This document shows positions 21,689 through 29,863 of a stretch of DNA of 35,276 nt, in pieces. The stretch's first letter is position 1. Each line of letters starts with the position of its first letter. The translations under genes and the position numbers were made by a program. This stretch comes from a virus. Location of the stretch: the IMG/VR virus record IMGVR_UViG_3300047562_004460, positions 1 through 35,276 of that record. One strand, given 5' to 3'. The notes under the pieces were generated by a model. The model saw only the letters and a program-made list of their open reading frames with translations, was not told the DNA's origin and searched no databases.

Positions 21689-24376
21689 ATGTCAAAGCTT
21701 AATTCCCTGGGTTATGTAGTCCTTTCCGACTCTATGAATTCTAAAGTCTTCGGAGAGGGTATTAATGCCACCAATCCAGAGACAAATAAGCTCTCAGAAG
21801 TAAAGGAAGAAATGCAAAAATTCGGGGTGGAGTTTCCTATCAAAAACCCCGAAAATTTCTTTATTAAAGATTTTTCTCTTCCCGAACTTGAAGCAGATAA
21901 TATCAAATCTCACTTCGACTCGATTTCTCAGGACGTATGCAAATCCCGAGTCACAAAAATGAAAGACTTTGCATATACAGAAATCCCTGATCCCCCGGAT
22001 AAAACTAAGTATTTCTGCTATGCTGGTTGGGTCAAGTATCCATTTGACGGATCTCCTGAAGTTGTGGAAGGTATCGAGGAGGATGCCGGGGTGTTTGACT
22101 GCGAGACTTTCGTGAAGGGGAGTGATTTTGCCCATCCAATCCTCGCAACCGCAGTGACGGATAAGGCATATTATATTTGGATGCATCCAAGTTTTGTAAA
22201 TCCAAAACTGCCCTATGAGCCGATGCTCGTTCCGCTTGGTCGGAAAGATGGCATCTTTGTCGCTCATAACGTAGCCTATGATCGCCCTCGGACGCAGGAA
22301 GCCTACGTCCTCGGAAAAACCAACTTGTGGTTTGATACGATGTCGGCGCATATCAACGTCTCCGGATTGGCCTCTGGGCAGAGGTGGTGGTATGTTCAGA
22401 AACAGACTAAAAAATCCACCTATAAAGCAGATCCTGTGTGGGCGGATAAGGGAGCAATGAATAACCTCATCGATTGCTATAACTTCCATTGCCGACCTGC
22501 AATCCCTCTCGAGCCGGAAGATAAAAAGATCCGTGATGCTTTTGTTGAGGCAAACTCAATGCAGGATCTGATGCCTCAAAGGGACGAACTTATTCAATAT
22601 GCTCTTAATGACGTTAAGATTACGTTTGAATTGTATTCAATCCTTGTCCTCAAATACCTCCAGAATAATCCTTCTCTGACTACTCTGGCTGGTCATTTTG
22701 GTATCTCTGGCGCTAAACTCCCCGTCGTTTCTGACTGGAAGCGATGGTTTGATAACTGCGAAAAGCAATGGGAGCAAAGCATCGCCCGTCAGGAAGAGAT
22801 CCTTGGCGAAATGGCCCAGGAGGTGTATGACGCATGGAATGAAGGAGAGATCACCGAAGAAGAGATTGCCGATGATCCTTGGCTTTCTCAACTGGATTGG
22901 GAGGCTAATTTCAAACTTACAAAAGCGGGTAAACCCAGCTCTAAATGGTATGGGGTTCCTAAGTGGGTGAGAAGCGTATCCGCAAAAAATCTTATCGATG
23001 GAAAACCTGTTATCGAGGGTATTTCGACAAAGAATCGCTTATCCCATCTCCTCCTCCGCCTCAAGTGGGATGATCAGCCGATTAAATTCTTTACTGATAA
23101 GGGCTGGTGCTACATGGACGAGGATACCGGATCCTATGTGCGGATTCCACATAAAGACGGAGAAGGTGTAAATGTCGGCGGAGTTCTGACCAAGGATTAC
23201 GTCGAAGACTTTGAGTCAGGGATTCTGAGTTCCGATCTTCCTCAAGCAAAAGAACTTATCTCTCTCGCCGTGAATGTTGCTTATTGGACGAGTGTTCGTT
23301 CTCGTGTGAGAGAACAGAACGTGGAAAGTGTTCTTGCTCCAAATGGCAAAGAATTCTCACTAGTTATTCCTGCAACTGTTCCCCATAACACTTCCACAAA
23401 TCGAGCAGGTGAAAATCTCTGGTTGACTGTGCCGGATCCCAAGTACGATAAAATCGGTAGTGAAATCAAGACCCGTGTTCAAGCACCTGAAGGCTATGTG
23501 TTTGTCGAATCGGACTTTGATGCCCAAGAAGCCGTAGTTGCATCCATCTTCGCCGACTCATATCACAAGTTGGCCGGAAGTACACAGTTCTCCCACTCCA
23601 TCCTTGCCGGATCGAAAGATGACGGAACGGATATGCATTCAATGACAGCAAAAGCAATCGGAATCTCTCGAGCTGTGGCTAAGGGATGTAATTATGGTAT
23701 GTTGTATGGATGCGGAGCCAAGACCCTGGCCAATACCATCCGCAAGGGGAATAAGAGTATTCCTATGAAAGAGGCTATGGAAATGGGCAAAAAACTCATC
23801 AAAATCAAGAAGGGTGAGAAGGCATCTCGGCTCTCGCAAACTCTTATCGGCGGATCTGATTCCTATGCCTACAATGAAATGGCAAAGATTGCAAATATGC
23901 CTTGCCCAATCAATCCTCTTAGCGGGACTAAAATGTCTACTTCTTTCCGTCCCTCGAGTGTGGGGACAGACTTCTGGACCATGAGGAATAACTGGTGCAT
24001 TCAATCCACCGGAAGTGCCATGCTCCATGCCTTTATGACTGCGATGGAATGGCTCATTGATAAATATGAGTTGGAGGCAGAGTTCTGCATGTCTGTTCAT
24101 GATAGCATCTTGTATCTCTGTCCCGAATCCCAGGCCGAAAAGGTCGCTGCACTCTTTCAGGTGGCTCATGCCTGGTGTTGGGCCTGGATGAGGTATAATT
24201 ATGGTATCTATGAACTCCCTGTGGCCAATGCCTGGCTTTCCTCTATTGAGATCGATAAGATCTTCCGTAAATCTGCCACCTCAAGCACAAAAACCGTCTC
24301 TCAGCAACAAACCGAAGAAGATGGAAAATCGGTAACTGTGCAGGATCTTATTCCAGTGTTCAATTCTATGTTTTAA
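21689..24376 (+). CDS. Family A DNA polymerase, mitochondrial Pol gamma-like, with 3'-5' exonuclease (895 aa)
   Basis: Replicative or repair DNA polymerase with proofreading. Exonuclease: ExoI FDCET (Asp137, Glu139), ExoII AHNVAYDR (Asn194, Asp198), ExoIII YALNDVK (Tyr304, Asp308). Polymerase: motif A ESDFDAQE (Asp609, Glu614), motif B SRAVAKGCNYGMLYG (Arg661, Lys665, Tyr669, Tyr673), motif C VHDS (Asp805). By memory it matches human POLG closely: GSEIKTRVQAPEGY against GSELKAMVQAPPGY, GTDMHSMTAKAIGISR against GTDLHSKTATTVGISR, and the C-terminal LPVANAWLSSIEIDKIFRK against LPQSVAFFSAVDIDRCLRK. Motif C has Ser806 where HDE is usual. A spacer of about 200 residues separates the two domains, as in Pol gamma. 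It is a single long gene with its own promoter. Confidence 0.95.
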   Translation: MSKLNSLGYVVLSDSMNSKVFGEGINATNPETNKLSEVKEEMQKFGVEFPIKNPENFFIKDFSLPELEADNIKSHFDSISQDVCKSRVTKMKDFAYTEIPDPPDKTKYFCYAGWVKYPFDGSPEVVEGIEEDAGVFDCETFVKGSDFAHPILATAVTDKAYYIWMHPSFVNPKLPYEPMLVPLGRKDGIFVAHNVAYDRPRTQEAYVLGKTNLWFDTMSAHINVSGLASGQRWWYVQKQTKKSTYKADPVWADKGAMNNLIDCYNFHCRPAIPLEPEDKKIRDAFVEANSMQDLMPQRDELIQYALNDVKITFELYSILVLKYLQNNPSLTTLAGHFGISGAKLPVVSDWKRWFDNCEKQWEQSIARQEEILGEMAQEVYDAWNEGEITEEEIADDPWLSQLDWEANFKLTKAGKPSSKWYGVPKWVRSVSAKNLIDGKPVIEGISTKNRLSHLLLRLKWDDQPIKFFTDKGWCYMDEDTGSYVRIPHKDGEGVNVGGVLTKDYVEDFESGILSSDLPQAKELISLAVNVAYWTSVRSRVREQNVESVLAPNGKEFSLVIPATVPHNTSTNRAGENLWLTVPDPKYDKIGSEIKTRVQAPEGYVFVESDFDAQEAVVASIFADSYHKLAGSTQFSHSILAGSKDDGTDMHSMTAKAIGISRAVAKGCNYGMLYGCGAKTLANTIRKGNKSIPMKEAMEMGKKLIKIKKGEKASRLSQTLIGGSDSYAYNEMAKIANMPCPINPLSGTKMSTSFRPSSVGTDFWTMRNNWCIQSTGSAMLHAFMTAMEWLIDKYELEAEFCMSVHDSILYLCPESQAEKVAALFQVAHAWCWAWMRYNYGIYELPVANAWLSSIEIDKIFRKSATSSTKTVSQQQTEEDGKSVTVQDLIPVFNSMF

Positions 24377-24381
24377 ATGCC

Positions 24382-24621
24382 ATGAATGAAAGAAACTCTG
24401 AATTTTTTAAGGAAACAGAAACACTTATCGATCCTGATGAGTTTATCCTAGATGACGTAGATTCTTATCACTACGAAGTCATGGAAGAAGGCAATCATGT
24501 CTGGATGGGATTTTATATGTCAAATGGTAAAATTGGCCACCTCAACATTTTCCTTAACGATGGTAAAATTAGAACAAGATACGAGGAGTTTGATAGTGCA
24601 AACTTTCAAGGATGTAAATGA
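24382..24621 (+). CDS. Hypothetical acidic protein (79 aa)
   Basis: I do not recognise it. It is strongly acidic and beta-rich in its second half (VWMGFYMSNGKIGHLNIFLN). It starts 5 bases after the polymerase stop and overlaps the next small gene by 26 bases, so it probably belongs to the polymerase transcript. Confidence 0.55.
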   Translation: MNERNSEFFKETETLIDPDEFILDDVDSYHYEVMEEGNHVWMGFYMSNGKIGHLNIFLNDGKIRTRYEEFDSANFQGCK

Positions 24622-24874
24622 TTACTTTAGGGCCACGTATGGTTTCTCTCTAATCTACAGAGAGGAACCTACTTTAATGTCAAGGCATAAACGCCCTTCT
24701 CAGTGGGTGGGGGCCGAGCCGGAAGACGTGGTGCTACTCCGCCGAACTGGCTACCCCCCGACCAAATACCCAAAGTCCCATGGTATAATTAGTAATGGTG
24801 GATACCGACTTATATCCCTCTCGACTCTTCTCTCAAACATGAAAGAAGGTCGGCAACTATTCCTCAAGCTTTAA
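24596..24874 (+). CDS. Hypothetical protein (92 aa)
   Basis: GTG at 24596 follows GAGGAG (24583-24588) at good spacing and is preferred over the ATG at 24497, which would run antiphase through the previous gene. The first 60 residues (MQTFKDVNDYFRATYGFSLI and a PSQWVGAEPEDVVLLRR stretch) look like real protein. The last 30 overlap a TGGTATAAT promoter signal and may be less constrained. The function is unknown. Confidence 0.5.
   Translation: MQTFKDVNDYFRATYGFSLIYREEPTLMSRHKRPSQWVGAEPEDVVLLRRTGYPPTKYPKSHGIISNGGYRLISLSTLLSNMKEGRQLFLKL
24782..24789 (+). promoter_or_regulatory. Putative extended -10 inside the 92-aa gene
   Basis: TGGTATAAT (24781-24789 with flanks) is a strong match. A transcript from here would carry about 210 bases of leader to the RlpA-like gene, with a possible GCCCGG...CCGGGC long-range stem (near 24877 and 24936). 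Confidence 0.4.
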
Positions 24875-24943
24875 AAGCCCGGAATTAGTTTAAAGTTAAA
24901 TTCAGCCGTCTGTCAATCCAGGCTTCTGTGTATTGCCGGGCGG

Positions 24944-24973
24944 TTGTCATAGCATCTCTAACTCATCTATAAA
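24944..24973 (+). promoter_or_regulatory. Promoter of the RlpA-like gene
   Basis: TTGTCA (24944-24949), an 18-base spacer and TATAAA (24968-24973), about 55 bases before the start codon. Both boxes differ from consensus by a single base. Confidence 0.6.
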
Positions 24974-25028
24974 CAATTGCAGATTGCAAAGATGACCCTG
25001 GAGTGTTATGCCCTTTACACTGGAGCTC

Positions 25029-25379
25029 ATGAAAAAAACTATTGTTACCCTCGGTCTGGCCATTTTCTCCTTCCTTCCACTGTCTGCATACGCTGGAAAA
25101 CAATGTGGAGGAGCAAGCTATTACGGCCTAGGGGACGGATATCAAGGAGGAATTACCGCCTCAGGTAGGCGTTTTGATACCTGGTCAAATCAAGCAGCGC
25201 ATAAGTGGCTACCCTTTGGGACGGTTGTTACAGTGTCTGCTAATGGCCGGAGCACTAAGGCTGTGATTACGGACCGCGGACCATTTGTTGGCGGACGAGT
25301 AATCGACCTTTCTGCTAAATCCTTTAGCGATCTGGCTCCTCTCTCACGAGGTGTGCAGAATGTTTGCATCTCTTGGTGA
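25029..25379 (+). CDS. Secreted RlpA-like double-psi beta-barrel protein (116 aa)
   Basis: A signal peptide (MKKTIVTLGLAIFSFLPLS, cleaved near AYA-GK) leads a single RlpA domain. GGASYYG, ITASGRRFD, AAHKWLPFGT, ITDRGPF and GRVIDLS are the family blocks. RlpA proteins cut peptidoglycan glycan strands or bind it. The His of AAH and the Asp of TDRGPF are kept, but the Glu that usually follows TASG is Arg here, so lytic activity is uncertain. ATG 25029 and ATG 25008 both have a nearby GGAG; the later one gives a more typical signal peptide. Likely role: cell-wall degradation at lysis, or wall remodelling in the periplasm. A strong terminator follows. Confidence 0.88.
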   Translation: MKKTIVTLGLAIFSFLPLSAYAGKQCGGASYYGLGDGYQGGITASGRRFDTWSNQAAHKWLPFGTVVTVSANGRSTKAVITDRGPFVGGRVIDLSAKSFSDLAPLSRGVQNVCISW

Positions 25380-25408
25380 GTGAGAGTTAATTACAACTGA
25401 ATAAAAGG

Positions 25409-25440
25409 AAGCCCCGAGTTTGCGCCCGGGGCTTTTGTTT
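25409..25440. terminator. Bidirectional terminator between RlpA-like gene and dps
   Basis: GCCCCG (25411-25416) pairs with CGGGGC (25427-25432) and is followed by TTTTGTTTT rightward and an A/T-rich TTCCTTTTATT leftward. It lies between converging genes and can serve both. Confidence 0.92.
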
Positions 25441-25444
25441 TATG

Positions 25445-25858
25445 TCAAACTTCTTCGTTTACTGACTTTAAAAGATAACAAATTTTATTGCAGTCCATAA
25501 GTAAATCTTCTATTGCCGCAATAAATCCGTAGTTTTGATCTTCTTCTGCTTCTTCTCTTGCCCTTTTCAACCCTGCCTCCAATTCTTCCACCAATCCGCA
25601 AAGTTTTTTACAGAGTTCGGCCGGAGTTGCCCATTCTAACTCCGGGACTGAGTTCATGATAGATGCCGGAATTTCAATCCCAAGACCACGAACCTGTTCG
25701 GCCATCGGGTCAAATTTTTCCGCAAATGTCTCATAAACCTTCTCAAATAAGAGGTGGAAGTGATAGAAATCGACTCCTGTAACGTTCCAATGCGCGAGAT
25801 GAGCTGCCTCAATGATATTATGTTGGAATTCTAGTACCTGGATATATACTGGGTTCAT
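25445..25858 (-). CDS. dps: Dps-like ferritin-fold protein (137 aa)
   Basis: Dps proteins form 12-subunit cages that oxidise and store iron and protect DNA from peroxide. The signature AHWNVTGVDFYHFHLLFE is at 22-39. Relative to E. coli Dps the ferroxidase ligands map to His23, His35, Glu39, Asp50 and Glu54, all present and correctly spaced. At 137 aa it is short of the usual 150-170, mainly at the N-terminus, so the DNA-binding tail is missing. It is the last gene of the leftward virion cluster and overlaps the stop of the gp37-like gene by four bases (ATGA). It may protect phage DNA from photosynthesis-derived peroxide or supply a virion component. Confidence 0.85.
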   Translation of the reverse strand: MNPVYIQVLEFQHNIIEAAHLAHWNVTGVDFYHFHLLFEKVYETFAEKFDPMAEQVRGLGIEIPASIMNSVPELEWATPAELCKKLCGLVEELEAGLKRAREEAEEDQNYGFIAAIEDLLMDCNKICYLLKSVNEEV

Positions 25859-26787
25859 TGGTCTTGATAGGCTGGATTAGTGGAAAGATTTAGGTCTTGA
25901 CGCGCGGAAGTGAGAGGATTAGAGTTTGGAACAGTTCCGATTTTATTCCTCCAGAGTCCTGCATCGATATTTAACTTGAACCATGGCGGATATGGATCTG
26001 TATTACCTTTAATACATTTCCAGACTTTTTGCAATGATCCTGAAGTAACTTTTGATTGATCTACTATTCTATTACCCTGCGAATCAAAGATATATGCTAC
26101 TCTAGGAATAAACTCATAGGTGGCTGTTCCATCTAGTTGTGGATTACATGTGGTATTTAATGTATCTGAAACTTCCCTCTCGCATCGTATATCTTCCACG
26201 ACATACTCTTCAAAACTATCAACTCCGAGTTTTCTTCTCCAGATAGCCAATCCGGTAGTTTTTCCATCATTTGTGAGTAGGCAACTTCTTTGGGGTAAGA
26301 AGTCTTCAATAGAGATCGGATCAAATGCAGCACAGGGTTGGGAGTAAAATCTACCATCGGAGATGGTCACTTCAACCGTGAAGTTCATCTCATATATGAA
26401 CTGAGATGCTTCAGTGACTTGGACAAATCGTCCCGCTCCTGGTTCAAATCCTGTCTGAAACTCTAATCCGGGTATTTCTGGCACCCATCCAGTTACAGAG
26501 TCATAGATAAGATCCATGATAGGTAGGGCAAAACTATGCCCTTCTCTCTGAACCTGTTTTTGGATGATTGTGATCGAGTAGTTAAGAGATCTATTCCTCA
26601 CTGTAGGAATATAGGCGCCCTTGTTTGGATTGTTTGTATTTTCACTAGCATAACTAACGATAATCATCGTTTGCTCTGCCACTCTGCCAGATTCATCCAA
26701 CTCCTCTGCAAGACGAAGTACCACAGCACTTTGGCCTATAGTCTGATGAACTCTCTTATGAAGTTGATTTTCAATCTCTAAAAGCAT
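25855..26787 (-). CDS. Mu gp37/DUF1834-like head-tail completion protein (310 aa)
   Basis: The opening EIENQLHKRVHQTIG followed by a beta-rich middle (MIIVSYASEN, LNYSITIIQKQ, ALPIMDLIYDSVTGW, GLEFQTGF, YEMNFTVEVTI) matches the gp37-type proteins of Mu-like phages, which act at the head-tail junction or tail end. Mu gp37 is about 180-200 aa; the extra C-terminal 130 residues here are unassigned, with a GNTDPYPPWFKLNIDAGLW stretch. It lies in the same order as in Mu, after the gp36-like gene, with one extra gene between. Confidence 0.65.
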   Translation of the reverse strand: MLLEIENQLHKRVHQTIGQSAVVLRLAEELDESGRVAEQTMIIVSYASENTNNPNKGAYIPTVRNRSLNYSITIIQKQVQREGHSFALPIMDLIYDSVTGWVPEIPGLEFQTGFEPGAGRFVQVTEASQFIYEMNFTVEVTISDGRFYSQPCAAFDPISIEDFLPQRSCLLTNDGKTTGLAIWRRKLGVDSFEEYVVEDIRCEREVSDTLNTTCNPQLDGTATYEFIPRVAYIFDSQGNRIVDQSKVTSGSLQKVWKCIKGNTDPYPPWFKLNIDAGLWRNKIGTVPNSNPLTSARQDLNLSTNPAYQDQ

Positions 26788-26790
26788 GCG

Positions 26791-27132
26791 TTACCACTCT
26801 CCACCACTGATAAAGTTTTGTAGTTCCCAGTTACCAGTTAGATAATTATAGAGTAGAGCGTCGCCGGGCTTCACGCCTCTTACAAAATTTACATTAGAAA
26901 GATCCTGAATTCTCCTAGTATTTTCTAAAGCAAGGATGTATTGACGTAATTCTGCTACAGATTGCTTATATTCCGTACCATCAGGGAATACTCCTATTTT
27001 CCCGCCAAATTGCCCATATATACCATTGGAGTAATAACATCCTCCGTCATCTCCACTCTGCAGAAAGAGAAATCCTGACCCGTCCGCGGGCCCGGGATTG
27101 AATGGATCGTAGCCGTATGGTTGATTGCTCAT
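26791..27132 (-). CDS. Hypothetical virion protein (113 aa)
   Basis: The N-terminus is Gly/Pro/Asn/Tyr-rich (NQPYGYDPFNPGPADGSGF) and the C-terminus carries LSNVNF, then GVKPGDALLYNYLTGNWE, a motif found in many phage tail and fibre proteins. It is packed between the gp36-like and gp37-like genes with 2- and 3-base gaps, so a structural role is likely. I do not know a named family. Confidence 0.65.
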   Translation of the reverse strand: MSNQPYGYDPFNPGPADGSGFLFLQSGDDGGCYYSNGIYGQFGGKIGVFPDGTEYKQSVAELRQYILALENTRRIQDLSNVNFVRGVKPGDALLYNYLTGNWELQNFISGGEW

Positions 27133-27134
27133 GG

Positions 27135-27929
27135 TTAGAATGTGTCGCCTTCTTTCAGGCCATTAAAGTTGTCAAATTCTCCGTCAGTAGATTCCGTCTC
27201 ATTAACAGAGATAAAGATATCTCCATGGTGGGGATCTACTGCTTCGGAAGTGTTTGTAAAAGAGGCAAGGTCCCTTGTGGTTTCCAACGCATCAAATAAC
27301 TCATTGGCCTCAAGTACCGACTCAGGCATGAGTCCTTCGATTCCACTAACAGAAGCTGAGAGTCTCTCAGAATCGTAGCGAGTGGCCTTTGTGGCCTCCT
27401 TACGTGGGAGTTGCCACCAACGATTATTCCCACCCTCGCGAAGGACCCAGCGGCTTGTGGAAGGTTCTGTGAAGCTCCTGCCTCTGCTGTGAGAACTGCG
27501 GGTCATGGTGCATCCGCTTTTCCAGTATCTATAGGCCTCTTGCCACTTTAGACCCGAGGAAGGAGTTGACTTTGCTGCCCACAACTCTAATTGCTCTAGA
27601 GCTTTTTCTGCAGCGTCAATGACCTGCTGACGAGGGCGAAGTATATCTAAATACCAGCGGGCAATTATGGCTTGAGTGCGACGATAAGATCCTGCAATAA
27701 GAATCTTACCCTGAGGTGGAGCTGTGATAATGTAATTATTGATTAACGTAGCAGCGTCATTAAGAGCAACTTGGATCTTATCGACATTAATCTGATTACC
27801 TGTTGGATTATCGATATTTGAGAGTTCGACTGCTTCTTGGTAACCAAATACTTCTACAAAGTATTCCACAGTGGCGGGATTGCAATTATCTGCAATACCA
27901 AACTCATCTGGGTAGGGGGAATTGGGCAT
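27135..27929 (-). CDS. Mu gp36/DUF1320-like protein (264 aa)
   Basis: The first 125 residues fit the DUF1320/Mu gp36 pattern: TVEYFVEVFGYQEAVELSNI, then NVDKIQVALNDAATLINNYI, GSYRRTQAIIARWYLDI and a closing VIDAAEKALEQLELWA helix. These proteins belong to the head-tail connector set. The C-terminal 140 residues are a polar, Ser/Arg-rich addition not found in the short Mu protein. ATG at 27929 is preferred over an upstream TTG at 27935 because AGG lies at normal distance from it. It starts a second leftward unit, after the capsid operon's terminator. Confidence 0.75.
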   Translation of the reverse strand: MPNSPYPDEFGIADNCNPATVEYFVEVFGYQEAVELSNIDNPTGNQINVDKIQVALNDAATLINNYIITAPPQGKILIAGSYRRTQAIIARWYLDILRPRQQVIDAAEKALEQLELWAAKSTPSSGLKWQEAYRYWKSGCTMTRSSHSRGRSFTEPSTSRWVLREGGNNRWWQLPRKEATKATRYDSERLSASVSGIEGLMPESVLEANELFDALETTRDLASFTNTSEAVDPHHGDIFISVNETESTDGEFDNFNGLKEGDTF

Positions 27930-27984
27930 AATCAACGCCTATCTATCTTTTACTTTAAACCAAGCAACATTTCTCACCTCTATA

Positions 27985-27993
27985 TGATATAAT
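27985..27993 (+). promoter_or_regulatory. Extended -10 promoter almost touching the ATG at 28000
   Basis: TGATATAAT ends seven bases before the ATG. Transcription would start at or next to the A of the ATG, so the message would be leaderless. Confidence 0.65.
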
Positions 27994-27999
27994 TTCATC

Positions 28000-28317
28000 A
28001 TGCACTTTAAGTCTTTAGCTTATGCCTTAGACAGAGACCTAAGGAGGGATAGGTTTGTTTTTAGAAGAACCGCCAGGGCGATGACTTCTATGCTAGAGAA
28101 TGGTACATCTAATGTAACCTTTAAAGAATTAGAAGAACTAGAGAATCTATTGATATCCAAGGAAAATTTTACTGATGAGCATCTCATGGAACATCAATTA
28201 AATGATCTTTTTGGAAATGAATCTAATAACAAATTGTTTGCAATTAACCTAGAGGCTGGTGTAAAACTCCTTGAAGTAATACGCAATAAAAAAGAGGCCC
28301 TAAGGCCTCCTTTATAA
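28000..28317 (+). CDS. Hypothetical protein, rightward, inside the leftward virion cluster (105 aa)
   Basis: I do not recognise it. It is a charged, helical protein (FKSLAYALDRDLRRDRFVFR at the N-terminus). It is the only rightward gene in the last 10 kb and has its own extended -10 so close that the mRNA would lack a leader; no Shine-Dalgarno is present. Its last codons contain the terminator hairpin of the leftward capsid operon. A small regulatory or early-expressed protein is possible. Confidence 0.65.
   Translation: MHFKSLAYALDRDLRRDRFVFRRTARAMTSMLENGTSNVTFKELEELENLLISKENFTDEHLMEHQLNDLFGNESNNKLFAINLEAGVKLLEVIRNKKEALRPPL
28284..28309 (-). terminator. Terminator of the capsid operon (leftward)
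   Basis: On the minus strand GAGGCC (28309-28304) pairs with GGCCTC (28299-28294) around TTAG and is followed by TTTTTTATT. It lies 26 bases beyond the capsid gene and inside the end of the rightward 105-aa gene. Confidence 0.88.
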
Positions 28318-28334
28318 TCTCGAGTAGGTTAAAC

Positions 28335-29321
28335 TCAGCTTCCAACGGGGTTGTTGAAGATGAAGCCGGAACCACACTTACCAGTTTCGCCCATGCCCAC
28401 GAGCTCGAAGCTACGCTCGACAAGGATATCACCGGTGAACACTCTACGCTCAATGTTGAAACGCTCAGGAGTGGCGATAGGATATCCGCTTAGGGTGTAG
28501 GTGTAAGCGAAAGCAGGGTTACCGTAGTTGGCGTCCATGGCGGGCATGAAGCCATCAGTCGAACCCGAAGGATGATAGAAGAGAACAGCAATGTTATTGT
28601 AGATGTTCTCAAGCGCACCAGTTTCCTGATTGAGCTTAAGTCTACGGGCAACACGGATCTCGTCAAGACCGAAGATCTGAGCTAGGGTCTTCTCATCAAC
28701 GAGAACACCACGCTGCATGAAATCACGGATACGCTTGTTACGCTTGAGGGCGTTGAAAGCGTCAGGTGAGATCACCATCTTGTTAGGATAGATACCGATT
28801 TGTGAACGGACTTGCTCTTTGGCATCATCCATCAGAACTTCAACGTCAGCGGTAGGTGAGTTGAATTGATCGGCTCCTCCGTTATAGGTGGCAAGATTGA
28901 GAACGTTACCAGTCTCATACTGAGTATTATCGGTTACTTTCTCGGCCACTTGGACTTCCCAAGATTGCATGAGACGATTAGCGGCGTCCTTAGCAGCAAA
29001 CTGACGAAGGTCAATTTGAGCGGCGCCATTCTTGGCCTCAGCAGCTACCTCTTCGGCGATTTCCCAGCTGATCGCTTCCTGACGGAGGGCGAACGAACGG
29101 GTTCCGAATTGGTTCTGGATTTTCTGGATGTTGGTTCCAGGGCTGCGCAGGAATGACTGAGCAGCAAAAGCTTCTTTGCCGAACACGAGTGTACGACCAG
29201 CTCTGGTATTCATAGATACCGAAGGAGCAAAGAAGGTTGCTACGCCTTCAGAGTTTTTGTAACCCTGGGCGAGTTGCGTAAGAATAGGGTCAATTACGCG
29301 TACCTGATCTAAATTCATCAT
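28335..29321 (-). CDS. Major capsid protein, HK97 fold (328 aa)
   Basis: The capsid shell subunit. The sequence has the traits of a Mu/lambda-E-like capsid protein: an N-terminal arm (MNLDQVRVIDPILTQLAQGY), an E-loop region near 60-110, a helical spine with EVAAEAKNGAAQIDLRQFAAKDAANR, the segment PTADVEVLMDDAKEQVRSQIG, a strand PNKMVISPDAFNALKRNKRI, and a C-terminal VFTGDILVERSFE. It has a strong ribosome site (AAGGAGAG) and sits after the protease-scaffold and decoration genes, the normal order. At 328 aa it is far shorter than T4-type gp23 (over 450), which separates this phage from T4-like cyanophages. Confidence 0.9.
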   Translation of the reverse strand: MMNLDQVRVIDPILTQLAQGYKNSEGVATFFAPSVSMNTRAGRTLVFGKEAFAAQSFLRSPGTNIQKIQNQFGTRSFALRQEAISWEIAEEVAAEAKNGAAQIDLRQFAAKDAANRLMQSWEVQVAEKVTDNTQYETGNVLNLATYNGGADQFNSPTADVEVLMDDAKEQVRSQIGIYPNKMVISPDAFNALKRNKRIRDFMQRGVLVDEKTLAQIFGLDEIRVARRLKLNQETGALENIYNNIAVLFYHPSGSTDGFMPAMDANYGNPAFAYTYTLSGYPIATPERFNIERRVFTGDILVERSFELVGMGETGKCGSGFIFNNPVGS

Positions 29322-29347
29322 GATTGTTTACTCTCCTTTAGTACCTA

Positions 29348-29851
29348 TCAAGCTCCAGCTTCGTTACCGAGCTTAACGCGAATATACTGACCGGCACCAG
29401 CCGAAGTAACCGCATCAAGGGCACGACCTAGAACCACACCAGAACCACCGTCATTAGCTTGGCCAGAGGCATTAGCTACAACAGCGTCATCTACAGCAAA
29501 AGTAGCGGTGGGGTCGACTTCAACAATCACAATACCTGAAGTTACCACAGAGGCGAGACCCTGGTAGGGGAATACGCTGGGCTTCAGAGGAGTGGTTGAA
29601 GGATTGAGTTGGCCTTCATAGACCAGGGTTGAACCGTCATCTACTTGATAACCTTTGGCGGTAAGTTCGCCTTGGCCATAGATGCGGTATACATTCACAC
29701 CAGCGGCATAACCACCAGCGGAGGGGTAAGCGCCATCGCGCTTAATGAAACGATGAGCTTCGAGACCATTGGTGAGAGCCGTAGCGTCAGTGACAGTTAC
29801 GGTCTCTACATACTGGTGATCGAAGGACATATAACGTGGATCAGTTGCCAT
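29348..29851 (-). CDS. Capsid decoration/cement protein (DUF2190-like, 167 aa)
   Basis: A glycine- and alanine-rich all-beta protein with the DUF2190 look: TALTNGLEAHRFIKRDG, VYRIYGQGELTAKGYQVDDG, TSGIVIVEVDPTATFAVDDAV, GGSGVVLGRALDAVTSAGAGQYIRVKL. Such proteins sit on the capsid surface and stabilise it. It has AAGGAGAT upstream and lies between protease-scaffold and capsid genes, the usual place for decoration proteins. Confidence 0.82.
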   Translation of the reverse strand: MATDPRYMSFDHQYVETVTVTDATALTNGLEAHRFIKRDGAYPSAGGYAAGVNVYRIYGQGELTAKGYQVDDGSTLVYEGQLNPSTTPLKPSVFPYQGLASVVTSGIVIVEVDPTATFAVDDAVVANASGQANDGGSGVVLGRALDAVTSAGAGQYIRVKLGNEAGA

Positions 29852-29863
29852 GTTTTAATCTCC

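Noticed and set aside
21794-24169. Several 60-230-codon frames opposite the polymerase gene
   Set aside because: None has a promoter or ribosome site, and all lie fully within a confident coding gene.
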